Positions 11,150-23,126 of a stretch of DNA of 64,000 nucleotides are shown here, in pieces. A program made the translations under genes and the position numbers. The notes beneath the pieces were generated by a model. That model was not told where the DNA came from and searched no databases. It saw only the letters and a list, made by a program, of their open reading frames with translations. Position 1 is the first letter of the stretch. Each line of letters starts with the position of its first letter. The DNA comes from Rhypophila decipiens (lineage: Eukaryota > Ascomycota > Sordariomycetes > Sordariales > Naviculisporaceae). The DNA lies in NCBI GenBank assembly GCA_033297075.1, contig MU858134.1, positions 95,094 through 159,093 of the forward strand. The letters are read 5' to 3'.

Positions 11150-13754
11150 TCAATTGGAAGAACATGTCATGGGTGGCTTTGTTTGTGGGATTTTTATGTA
11201 TAGTAATTCTTTATTTTCCCCTTATCTTGTTGTTTTTATGTGTTACGCGAACTGTTTCATGGTTGGAAGTAGGATTATCTACATGTACATCCAAGGGCGT
11301 TTTGGTTGATAGTTTTAGGGCTGAGATGTGGCAATCGGCAATGTTTACATGAAAAGGGGTGCTAGGCTCGGACTTGATATCGTCTGTGTATGGGCCAGCT
11401 TCATTTTGTTGTCAGAACCCGCGGAGAAATACCGGATTACTTTTATTGACTGCATCTGTATTCACGTATAGTTTGGCAGGAGAGCCTTGGGGTCTGGGCT
11501 CTTTGCTTTGATCAGTATGTGCCGTGAATATGTGGGTGGCAGTTCAGTTATCTCATCCGGGCGGTTTGATAGATGTATCATGATGTCGATGTGCAGTTGG
11601 AATTGGTTAATAGTTGGAGGCAAGGACTACCTGGTATCCAGGAGCGTCTTGGACTGTATGTTATGATTTGGTCATCAGCATTGTTTTACATGAAAAGGGG
11701 CGGCGATTGGACTTGGACTTGGAATGGCAGATCTGTATGGGCCGGCTTATTTTGCGTTGCCTAGACTGTATGGAGGAGAAATGATGGGACTAGGTACTTT
11801 AGTCGTTTTCGAAGCACCGGTTTACTAGAGTCATGCTGCTAACTTGGATTTATTATTCTTCTTGTTTGTATATAGATGAGATTGCCCAGTGGTGGTTCGG
11901 CAAGGGGAGCGAGCACTCGTGGTCTACATGTATCCGCCTATGTCAGTATCAAGGAAGGTATGTACCAAGATACCAGCTGTAACTATCCGTCGTAACTGAC
12001 CCCCTGTGATGATTGTATGCCAATACCTATTAGCGAAGATCGTGACTGTCATGATCATCGTGATTATTATGTGAGGGAGTAAGATTATTTCTTGTTAGAG
12101 GTCGAATGACAGCTCGATATCGGTCTTTTTTTGCAAAGGTCACTTGGTGAGGCTGTCCTCGATTATGATGGAGTGAACCATGTGGCGGTGCTCTCATCCG
12201 GGCCGCTGAATAGATTGAATTATGATGTAGATGTGCAGATGTATAGATAATATGATATGCCTCTGCTGCTTAACTGGTCAATTGATAGGACTGTTTTCTT
12301 CACTGGTCTGCTCGTTGATAGTTCATTGGCTTATTAAATGCAGTGTGACGTCCGATGTTCCTGGAGTAATGGTGGTAGAGACCTGGTATGTAAGTCAACG
12401 GTACTACCACCTCACCACCTCTCACTTCTCACTCGACATCTAGACAGGGAGATAAGCGTCCCCTCTGCTCGGGGAGCCGGGCTGACTGACGGGTGGCATG
12501 GAAGAACCCGGGAAGGATGATGGAAGATTTGGAAGATTCTCTGCTCTATTACCAAGAACTTTGTCTAGGTAGGTACGTAGAACGATGGTGGAAGATTGAA
12601 AGACGCTCTCTTTACCAACAAACAACAAGACTTTTTGTCTACCTAGGTAACACGATATCCAAGAATGTGGTCTTCCCAGCTGAGGATGAAACATGGGGTG
12701 GTGGGACAAGCTTCCGAAGCCTGGGGAGATTTCTCAATCTATCGAATTTTGCTAATTTATTTTGTTCGTGGTGATGACGTTTCTCATCTTCGGTGAGACT
12801 ACCCTGTAACGATTTTATTCGAGAAGGCTTCCAGATATTTCGGAGAGAAAGAAAGAAAGAGCGCATCATGCGGTGGTACAGACTTGTCAATATCGGAATC
12901 ATGTCAGGTACGGACGGACGTGTTGTTCGATAATGCGTTACGTGGACATTTGTGCACTTTTGATTTCGTGCTTCAGGGGTATGACTTGCAAGTTTGTGGT
13001 TGATAGGTGAGAGATGCACGAGGTCAGGCTTCCTCGATATAGGTACGCGGGACACGACAGGTGCTCTTTTCTTCTTGGGATCCAATTAGAAAACTACCCG
13101 GGCTTGTGCTGTATTATTAGAAGGGCACGTTTTTGTTAGTGATGATGAGCATTCCCATTGGCAGCTCCGACTGGGAAAATCGCTCTCGGCTCTTGCGTTG
13201 TTCGCAGCTGCTGACTGGCAACTTGAAGGACATTGGGAATAGGAATGGGATCTCACCTTCCCGAATGGACTTTATTTTTCGAAGGAAAGGAAAGTTGTCC
13301 CGGGCGTTCTCAATAAGCGTAAGCGAGGAACTCGGATAACTCGAGTAACACAAAAAACGATAGAGCCCTGAGCCCCTGAACTGGATGACATCCGAAAGTA
13401 AGGCAGCTTTTTTTGCCATGTTACACTACTTCTTTCCGTCCCCGTATTCTTGGAATAGTAGCCAAGTATGTCCTACATGAATTATGTAGTAAAAGTGTAA
13501 CTGTACCCGACTGATCGAGTTTAGTCATGGATCCATCAGCCTTTGCTTGCTTGCTTGCTGCTATCGGAGACGAACTGTCATCAGTCAGCCCTACAGCGAC
13601 AGACAGATGCATCCTTCGGACGGAAACCCCACAGCTGACTGACCTCCCTCTTTGTGACAAGCAGTTTTTCGACACTGGTCGCTGCAAGATAATACGGGAG
13701 GATTCTTAGCCATGGCGGAGGACGAGCAAAAAAAAGAAAAAAAGAAAGTTTACA
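11150..13754. other. gene-poor region with degenerate repeats
   Basis: No coding region is supported in 2.6 kb. Short stretches recur in diverged form: ATGAAAAGGGG...TATGGGCC at about 11345-11400 and 11687-11750, and CTCATCCGGGC...GATGTGCAG at about 11549-11600 and 12190-12240. This suggests an old, decayed duplication. A short GAAA tract lies near 12846. Confidence 0.45.
11340..12245. repeat. diverged dispersed repeat copies
   Basis: Two kinds of imperfect repeats are visible by eye. One unit (TACATGAAAAGGGG, then GTATGGGCC and TTCATTTTG or TTATTTTGCG) occurs near 11346 and again near 11687. A second unit (CTCATCCGGGC, then ATGATGT.GATGTGCAG) occurs near 11549 and 12190. Similarity is patchy, so these are old copies. 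No ends, terminal repeats or coding capacity are apparent. Confidence 0.4.
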
Positions 13755-13861
13755 GGGGCCACCCGGGGATTGAACCCGGGACCTCTCGCAAAGCTTGTTA
13801 ACAAGCTCTTGGAACTCGGGTGTGACCCTAAGCGAGAATCATACCACTAGACCAGCGGCCC
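13755..13861 (-). tRNA. tRNA-Pro(AGG) with intron
   Basis: On the minus strand the acceptor stem GGGCCGC pairs with GTGGCCC (one G-U). The D-arm is TGGTCTAGTGGTATGA, the anticodon stem CTCGC/GCGAG, and the loop begins TTAGGG, giving anticodon AGG (Pro). About 35 nt of intron follow the anticodon. The T-arm GTCCCGGGTTCAATCCCCGGG is intact, and a long T-run on the minus strand (plus-strand A-run 13730-13748) terminates transcription. Exact intron ends are not certain. Confidence 0.9.
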
Positions 13862-15655
13862 TTGTTGGGATTTGTTGTTCTTATGTAGCTGGAAAGAGTT
13901 ATTATGTTTGTTGGTGGTGGAACTGGATTTTTTAGCAAAAGTTTATTCTTTGTGTGGGTGTTGTGGGGTTTTTGTGCCTTATTAGCCACGGCGGAGGATC
14001 CCGGTACAGTACCTATGTACATGTGATCCATCTACTGCTGTATCCGGACGAATCAGCACTTTACTCGGCATCTACTGCCTGTCGAGAAGCTGATGTTATC
14101 ACCTTATTGACGAGCTTCACCAGTGAGATCAAGTTTTGTTCGGATGAAGATTTGCCAAGAATAGTGGAAGCCTGTCAGAGACATTATGTGTCCTTTGTGG
14201 AAATAAACATGACTGGTACCCCGTAGAGCAGCAGACCCTGAAAAGGGGTTCGCTAACCGGAAGCTCCAGTTGATATCAGGACAGAAAGAAAGGGTTCAAA
14301 TGTTCCAAAACGTCAATGACGAACAAGAGTCCCGCATTCAGCCCTAGGAAAAGGTGAAACGTGGGCTTCTTCTTTTGTTCTCTATCCAGGTCCCTGGCCC
14401 GATGATTCGTTGACCCTGCAGGTATAAGATAAGTGAAGAGATTATGTACTACACTCTCGTTCGGTATTATTACGTCTTTTCGAGTCAATCAAGTATGGAA
14501 GTGAAGGATTTGAGAATGAGTCAACGACTCAAGCCCCCAGACCTGTGTTTCCCATTCCTGGTATAGCACTCATCGGTTTCAGCCTGGCATGAAGGCCTCG
14601 TTGGTGGTTGCCAAGGCCCGAGGCTACAGCGTTGGTGATAGGCCATCCGTAGACCTTGTCACTCACCTTGGAAGAGAACAGAGCTCGAAAAGGTTTGGAT
14701 TCGTAAGTTCGTAACAAGTAGATCCAAGTACGGATAGAAACCAGACCAACACGCGTGTTTGAACTCTCCGGAGAGCGTTCCGCGGTTACCAGTGTAGTCT
14801 CAGCGCTTAACGCGGGCTAACCCGTACAGTGCGAGCAACTTGACGGTGAGCGATGGTGATCTGCCCCTGAAACGAGATATCTCTTTCGCCACGATCAACA
14901 ATGCCCGTAGTCCCGGGAATCAGAATAGAGAAAGAGGAAAGGGAACAGAAAAACTCGCCTATCAATTCGGACTTGATTAAGAGATGATTTCAATTCTCTT
15001 CGGTATAAGTGGTTAAACTGTTGCAGATAAAGGGGGGTAGCGTTCATCAGCTCATTTTCGCACTCTGTCCAATAATAGCTCGGTAGGCAACAGGCTGGAC
15101 GCCTGGGACTCGGGGAAAGCCACAACCAGAAATTCCTTGCCTTTTCAGGTACCATCACTGGCACCGTGGGATTCTGTTGATTCCATGACGCTGGGCATCT
15201 TATCAGACCCCAACGTCCTTTGTATCGAGATCACCCACAGCAAGTCCTTAGGCAGACACTTGGCAAACATATGAACCCCAAAGATAATCCATGATATGGT
15301 CCCTTTGTCGGCAACGCTATCACGAAACCTGCGGCAAGTGCCTCCGTCTTTGCGGCCGCGAGCCATGTGATGGTATCAAGTCGAGATACACAACGGATAG
15401 GCGCGCGACGTTGGTGATTGGACCCTGCAACCGGATTTTGGACTTCCTCACCCTGGCCCCTGCTGGAAAAAGGACGTTGGAAAATACCACGATGTGGATA
15501 TGTGGGTGTGGGCTTCCCGAGGCGTGGTTCTGACCGTCGTTGCGTGCCTCATGCAAGGTCGTCCCGTTCCTTGGCGTCCCCCCCATCACCTTCCTTGCAG
15601 GTCTTGATCGACCCCAAATCGGCGAGTCGGCGAGGGGCTGACAGGCAGTGACTTC

Positions 15656-15704
<49 letters not shown>

Positions 15705-16540
15705 CGGGGGGGGGGCCGGGGGCNNNNNNNNNNCGTTCCTGTGTGTCCCCCCCCCCAACGACCGTGCGGGGTTTGCGCCCCCCCCAACCGGCCCGGGGGG
15801 CGGGGGGTGCCCCGCAGGTTCGTTGGGGCCCCCCCCCCCCCCCCCCCGGCTCGGAGGTCGAAATCGACCACTCCGTTCTCCCCCGTGGTTTCTATTTCTC
15901 AGCCGGCCAATGGCGCATCGAGGCGGTCTTGTCTCGTCTATCCACCCAGCCTCAGGGCTGAGTTGGGGATCAACCAGGTATAAGGTAGTTCGGTTGAAGG
16001 ATTCCTCAGCGCCGGACTGAACCCTGGGAATAAGACGACGAGTGCGGCGTGGGGAAGCGCTAATGTGGTCCTTTTGCAAATCTTGCCAGGCCAGTCTTGA
16101 TATGAATACATAGGTATTGACATCAACACGAACCCTCAGCCACCTTGATGCATTGGGAATAGACTGGTATCCCTAAGTAGCTGGCACCACCACCACCACC
16201 ACCACCACCAAGACAAAAAAACCTTCAACGTTCCGAGTTATATGAGACGCTGTGCCCCCAGGTCGTAGCTGCCCCCTCCCCCCGGGTGAATCATTGATCT
16301 TTTATGAGACTGGATCCCCTTCTTCTCGTTCTTGCTCGAGTCTTGTAATACCGTCTCCTCCTTCTTCTCCTCCTCTTCTTGGCATTAACTCGGACAAGAA
16401 GCGGTAAATCGTCTGTCTTGCTCGTGACCCCCCCACCGCCATTGACTCTACCAGTGTCGACCACCATTGCTTGATATCTGGCTCGGTCAATCACCGTTGG
16501 TACAGTCTCGGTTCCAATATCCCCATTCACAACCGCCGTC
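13862..16540. other. gene-poor region containing an assembly gap
   Basis: No gene is supported in 2.7 kb. The open frames around 15.3-16.1 kb run through the poly-G tract and the N's and are artefacts. A (CAC)n microsatellite lies at about 16188-16210. The last 300 bp before 16541 are pyrimidine-rich and probably the promoter or leader of the GMC oxidoreductase gene. Confidence 0.45.
15658..15847. other. poly-G tract with 10-base N gap (assembly gap)
   Basis: A nearly pure G run from about 15658 to 15723 is followed by N at 15724-15733, and then by C-rich and mixed C/G tracts up to about 15847. The real length and content here are unknown. The homopolymer itself may be a sequencing artefact. 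Confidence 0.9.
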
Positions 16541-19500
16541 ATGGAGCACCTCTCGGGAGGCTCAATGGGCAACGGCGCTCCGTCCCCTCCTCCAACCCCA
16601 TTCGACATGAACCAGACCGACGAACTAGGAATCCACTGTCCCGAAGACTCCATGCTGGGAACCACCGCTCCTCCCAGAACACCAACTATTACTCACCATG
16701 ATAACAACAATATCCACATCGCCCCTCCCTCCCCAGAACCAACACCCAAGCCCTCGCCGACTCCTCGGCGTGCATACACCTCCCAGGAGTCCCAAGAGTC
16801 GACCCAAACCCTTCCCTCCGTCCCAGAAGGCACCACCAGCAATAGCAGGCGAACCTTTGGCCCCCCTCCGCGGGAAGAAACAACCGGGCTCCCAAAGCTA
16901 GGAATCTACAACCAGCCCTCCTTCACATTCACATCCAAGTCCCACCCCGACTCCAAATACCAGTCCAATACCAAAAAGCACTACCAAGAAATAAGCGAAA
17001 ACGACCCAGGCACAACATACCCGCGCCTCAGCAAGCCAGTTGAGCTCGTGCGCTCAACCTACGACGTGGTGGTCATTGGATCTGGCTACGGGGGTGCCAT
17101 CGCCGCGTCGAGAATGGCCAGGACCGGGCAGAGTGTGTGTGTGCTTGAGCGAGGCAAAGAAAAGTGGCCGGGCGAGTATCCTACTGGGCTGAAGGATGCC
17201 GCTTCGGAACTGCATGTCAGTGGGAATTTCGCGCCTGGGTGGACGAGGGGGAAGACGGTGGAGGGCGGGGACCCTACGGGCATGTATCATCTTGTGTTTG
17301 GGAAGGGGCAGAATTGTGTGGTTGGGAATGGTAAGGTTCTTTTTTCTTTTCTTCTGGGGATGAAGCTTGATGGACAAGTTTGCTGACGATAACAGGACTC
17401 GGCGGGACGAGCTTGATGAATGCCAATGTGTTCATGGAGGCCGACAAGAAAACACTGGCCCTCAAGGCCTGGCCTCCTGAAATCAGGAGTAACGTGTATG
17501 GGCTAGACAAATGTAAGTCGACGACTTGTGTTCCCTTTCTCTGTTCCACAAATTCTGACAGTCAAAAAGACTATGAAAAAGTCGAAAAGGTGCTCGAGCC
17601 CGAGGCATACCCCGACGACTGGCCGGCGCTGCCCAAGATGAAGCTCCTCAAGAAGCAAGCCGACCTGCTCGGTCTCGGCGAGAGATGGCAAAAAGTACGG
17701 CAGACGACTCGGTTCAAGAACGGCCCCAACAGCTGCGGCGTCGAGATGAAAGCCTCGGAACTGACGGGACAAGACGCCACCGGTGTCAACGACGGATCCA
17801 AGACCACCACGCTGGTGACATACCTCGCCGACGCGTGGAACTGGGGCGCCGAGATGTTTTGCGAGTGCGAGGTGCGTCACATCGAAAAGGCCAAGAACGG
17901 AGATGGCTATCTTGTGTTCTTTGCCTGGCACGGGAGGAATAGGGGCCATTTCAAGGCGAATCTGCATGGCGACCTCATGTGGGTGAGGGCCAAGAAGGCC
18001 GTGTTCTTGGGCGCAGGCGCCCTGGCTACACCCGAGATTCTGCTCCGGAGTAAGGCGCTGGGGTTGCCCATGAGCCATATGGTTGGACAGAATATGAGCG
18101 GGAATGGAGATATGCTGGCTTTTGGGTGAGTTGACTTCTATTCTTGATTTTCTTTTTTGGCGGAAGACTGACCTGGACATAGCTACAACACGGACGAGCA
18201 AGTCAACGCACTCGGGCGCCCGTTCCCATCACCGTACAATCCGATCGGACCAACCATTACGAGCGTCATCGACTGCAGAAACCAGGACAATGCCCTCGAC
18301 GGCTTCGTGATTGAGGAAGGGGCCGTCCCGCACGCCCTGTCGCACTTTCTTCAGGTCATGCTCGACATCATGCCGGGCACCTCTGAGCCAAAGGAAGAGA
18401 GCATTCTTGAGCGTACCCAAGCTGCTCTGGCGCGCTATGGCAGCCGATTTCTGGGACCGTATTTCAAGCGCGGCGCCATTGCAAAGACGCAGGTCTATCT
18501 CATCATGTCTCACGACAGTAAGTAAAGAACACGAGGAGTTGAAACGTGCAAAACTGACCAGTTTTCTCACGGCAGGTAATCAGGCGACGTTGACTCTGCA
18601 GGATGACAAGCCTGTCCTCGAATTTATTGGCGTCGGCCGCTCCGACCATGTCAAGAAACTGAATTCCCTGCTCCAACGGGCAACCGAGGCTGTTGGTGGC
18701 ACGCTGGTCCACAACCCCTTTTTCGCGCTTATGGGCCAGCAGCAGGTGACTGTCCATCCTATCGGGTACGTGATGCTTGTCTTGACGACGTCCAGACAAA
18801 GTTTTACAGTCATTTACTAACGATTCCCCCTGTTTTAGTGGAGCATGCATGTCCCGAGACAACACGGGTGCAACCGGCGTGACCAACCACCTGGGCGAGG
18901 TCTTCACAGGAACCGGCAGCGAGGTGCACGATGGCCTCATCGTCGCCGACGGCTCCGTCATCCCGACCGCCCTGGGCGCCAACCCCTTTGCCACCATCGC
19001 AGCCCTGGCCGAGCGTTCGGTCGAAGGGTTCTGCAAGGCCAACGGCCTGACCATCAGCGAGGAACCCAACGGCCTCCTCGATCTCTTTGGCGAGCCCCAG
19101 CATTGCCCTCCCCGCTGCGTGCCCGCTCGGCGTCGTGAGCGGATGGACTTCAAGGAGGAACACGAGAGCCTGCTCGAGGCCAACGAAGTGATCCAATGCG
19201 CCGACGAGATCAAAGCCGCCGGACTGGGCTTCACAGAGGTCATGTCGGGTTTCATCCACTTCGACACCAACCTCAAGGAGGACAACCGGGAGACGTACCA
19301 GCTCGCCTACCGCACGGCCAAGTCCCTGTGTGAGAGTGCCAGGTTCTTTCTGTCTGTCCAGGCCTTCAACACGACCAACCTGCTCAACTCGTCCCAGCAC
19401 CGCGCCATGCTGACGGGAACCTTTGCCTGCCCTTCAATCCCAGGCTCGCCCTTCATGGTCCGCAGAGGCGAGTTCAACCTCTTCATCCTGGACAACAAAG

Positions 19501-21155
19501 CCCCCGGCACGCGCAACCTGACCTACGACTTTGACATGACGGGCGTCAACGGCCGGAAACTCCATTTCCACGGCTACAAGGTCGTCGACTCGTCTGTCGC
19601 CCTCGCCCCATTCCAGTTCTGGAGATCAACCAGCACCCTGTTCGTCACCATCTCAGAACACGTACCCGGCATGTGCGACGACCTCGACAACGAAGACGCC
19701 TGGCGACGGGGCAAAGTAATCGCCAAAGGCATCATGCACATCCAACCGGCCGATTTCATGTCCGAGATAATGACCATGACTCCCACCGGATCCAACCTCC
19801 TCAAAAAGGTCATCAGCGCGACATCCTTCCTCACCTACTTCACCCGAAAGTCCCTCTCCTTATTCCTAGCCCCTCTGACACCACTACAATACCCATCCCC
19901 CAACTACAACGGGTTTATCAACAACACCCCCCCAGACCAATCAATCCCAATCTGCGCCAGCGACGGCGTCTACACGCGCCTCTACATCTGGGAACCAACC
20001 GCCTATCCGGACAACAACCCAGGAAACATCAAAAACCTCTTCATGATCCCCGGCGCCTCAGTAGACCACAACATCTTCGCCCTCCCCACAATCCGCTTCA
20101 ACGCAGTAAACTACTTCACCCGCGCCGGCTACCGCGTCTTCATCACAGTCCATCGCATAGGCCAACTAAAGCTAGCCGACAACAACTGGACAACCTACGA
20201 CGCACGGCTAGACATCAAAGCCTGCCTCGAGTACATTCGCAGACACCATTCCCCCCCTCACTCGTCTGACGAAGACTCCAAAAAAATATACACAATAGCG
20301 CACTGCATGGGCAGCGTAGCCTTCTCCACCGGCCTCCTAGACGGAACCATCCCCGCGAGCTGGATCAAAGGAATAACCTGTTCCCAAGTATTCATGAACC
20401 CAATCTGGTCCACCATAAACCTAGCCAAGGTAATGGCGAGCCCGATCCCGCTAGACAAGCTCTACACCTTTTTCTCCGGCACCTGGTTCTCGTGCTCGAC
20501 TTCCCCCTCGGACGGCTACTTCCAGAGCGCAATTAACCAATTACTGCGCCTGTATCCCCATGAATCCCGCCGCGAGATTTGTAACAACGCCTCGTGCCAC
20601 CGTACGAGTTTCGTCTTTGGGCGCTGCTGGAATCATGAGAATTTAAACGAGGCTACCCACCGCCAGATTGACCGTTTTTTCGGGGGCGTAAACATGCGCT
20701 TGTTGAACTTGCTCATGAAGCAGGGCTCTGAGGGGTTTGTCATGAAGAATGATGAGGAAGGGTTTGAAAATCTCGTCACAAAGGAGAATGTGGCGAAGTT
20801 GAGGGGGATTCCGTTCTTGCTTTTTCATGGAAGGGATAACGCCGTCTTGTCGCCCGAAAGTACGGAGAGGACGTATGAGATGCTTACTGATGCTTTTGGA
20901 TCGTCGTCGGCGGGGGGGAAGGATGAACGGGGAGATACTTCTGTGGATGATGATAATAATGGGTGTGATTACAAGAGACGGGTTGTGCCCGGGTATGGAC
21001 ATTTAGATGGCTGGATGGGGCGGAATGCGTGGAAGGATGTTTATCCGTTTGTTTTGGAAGAGGTTGATCGCGTGGTTAGGGGGGAGCATTATAAGTTTGA
21101 GGAGCCGCATGATAAATTCCGAGCAATGGTTGAGGGGGGTGAGTTGTTGTATTAA
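16541..21155 (+). CDS. GMC/cholesterol-oxidase-like FAD oxidoreductase fused to an alpha/beta hydrolase
   Basis: Exons 16541-17330, 17396-17512, 17570-18125, 18183-18517, 18576-18765 and 18839-21155 encode 1434 aa. Every junction has a GT-AG pair and keeps frame. Residues 1-170 are Pro/Ser-rich and probably disordered. The FAD Rossmann motif YDVVVIGSGYGGAIAASRMA starts near residue 174. The GMC continuation includes GLGGTSLMNANVF and the C-terminal cholesterol-oxidase-type block DGSVIPTALGANPFATIAA. From about residue 1030 to 1400 lies an alpha/beta hydrolase: the elbow AHCMGS has Cys near 1152 where Ser is usual, Asp is near 1329 (HGRDNAVLSP) and His near 1384 (GYGHLDGW). Similar GMC-hydrolase fusions are known in bacteria and fungi and are linked by annotation to sterol or lipid oxidation; the substrate here is inferred, not shown. 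No signal peptide is seen. Confidence 0.88.
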
Positions 21156-23119
21156 CTGCACGGCTTGGAGCAAACAAGCAGATTGTATGATCAAGTTTTG
21201 GTTTGTTTTGGATGGTTGCTCGGCGGCGTTTTGTTCTGGGTTTTTGTTTCCCCGGTTTGGATACCACTTTTATTTTGTTTGTTTCGTGAGTTGGGTCAAG
21301 TTTGGATATTGTTCATTTCGGCGTTGGATAATTACCTTGACTTGTCTGTAAGATGGAGAGGTTTGAGTATTTAGAGCAAGATACCAGGAAGATGTCGATG
21401 GATGTGTCGAACTATATGTTGTACCGGCAGGACCGAAGACAATTATTAGATTCTTGAATTTCTTGTTTCAGTCAGCAATCGTCAAACTGCTCAGAACTTA
21501 TTACAACTTGAATAGAGTACCTACCTCTATGAAGGGGACCTTCACGACCCACAGGCTATATGGTACTCTGTCTATCTGACGGAGGAGGTCATCATCATAG
21601 ATGGAACCAAAGGACTCTGAGACGCCAACTTATTTATTCTGATATGCCAGACCATTTGTGCAGGGGGAGCTCTTGGGCAAGTATCAAGGTGCTTCGGCTG
21701 TTCAGTACCTACCAGGTACCTGGGTACCGAGCCAGGTAGGCAGTGGACAGGATGGGCGGTTGCATCAAAGGGGCATCTGTTATCATATCTAGAATGTCCC
21801 AAGCATCGGGAGTCCAATGGCAAGGCACGTGGTAAGGAGCGCTCGGCATAAAATGATGGGAATGAGAAGTGCCATGGGTACGGTAAGTATGCTGAGGTAC
21901 CCAGGGTAGGTCCGTCCCGGCGCCATCCGTATACATTGAACTTGTACCTTTTCATGTTCCCAGTCTGGTCCGTCAACTTGGTCATGTGGCCGCCCCTGTC
22001 CACGATGCTTATCTGCTTCGGGACTGTCTTGGCTCTCACAACCTAGCTGCTGTCAGGTAGCTAATATAGTACGAGTTCCATCGACCGACCACTTTTGTGG
22101 ATATCACAACGGTCGGGTTGGATACGCACTTTGTAGTTTATTTACTCCTGGAACGCCCAGAGGATGAAACCTCTTGGTTGATTGCTTATTCTAACGTCAT
22201 GCATGTCGGCTCACTGTCTCAAGCTGGGGGCGAACCTACCGGCAATGGCCAGGGACTGACATCTGACCTGTTCAACCATCACTCGATGACACGAAGGGGG
22301 GCAGATGAATATATAAGAGTGATGCGACAGGACACAGTTATCGTCACGACTTGCCCAAGGCCCAGGCCACCGTTCTTGTTCGACCCGGGATGCCCCAGAC
22401 GAGTGCGGCCTATCAAGGACCCAGCGGTCATATCCACCAAAGACCTATGTCCCCATTTTCACCGTCTCATATTCGTGTCGAGTAATGAGGGAGGAGCTTG
22501 CTTGTCGAGATAAGGACACGAAGAAGTCAGTTCGAAAGGTTGTTTGGGCGGCGGTGGATTTGTTGGATTCAATTTTCTGTCGCTCTCAAGACGATTGTGT
22601 GTCGTGAGGATCGTGAGCAGAGAAGAGAAACTCTCATCCGAGGAGGGGATTACTGCAAAAGGAGTGGAGAAATTGGCCTCGAGGAGGCAGGAGTGCGCAA
22701 TGCGTGAAGAGGAAGGAGCGGTCGTCAACTTGGGCAGGAACTAGAGTTCGACTGATATCACACCGAGCTCTCGCGCCGAGAAAGCCGGTGCTGCACCTGC
22801 CTTCTGTGCTGAGAGTGAGGGTCTCTCGCCATTTATGAGGACCCACGAGAACCAAACCACAGCTCCCATGCCGACTACGGAAATCTGATATCTTTCTGTC
22901 GGTGCCTGCCCCTTGTTCCTCCCACCCACGGAACAGTGATGGAACACACCTTACCGTCTCGGCCTATGTCATTGACGAACGCCACTCCCCCCCATATCAG
23001 GAGAGCAGGGATGGATGAAGAGGGAGGAGCCGTCTTCCTGGTTCATCTGGTTGTATGATCCTTGCGGTTGGGTCTTTCTAAGGAACACAGATGACGACGG
23101 AACCTTCGGCATGAGGAAG

Positions 23120-23126
23120 AGATAAG
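23120..23126 (+). promoter_or_regulatory. GATA-type site (AGATAAG)
   Basis: This matches HGATAR, the binding site of AreA/NIT2-type nitrogen regulators known to act on NADP-GDH genes. It lies 2.2 kb upstream of the start, so a role is only inferred. Similar sites are at 24276-24282 (TGATAAG) and 25273-25278 (CGATAA). Confidence 0.2.

Noticed and set aside
15320..16079. Several Gly- or Pro-rich open frames around 15.3-16.1 kb
   Set aside because: They arise from the poly-G/poly-C tract and run through the N's.
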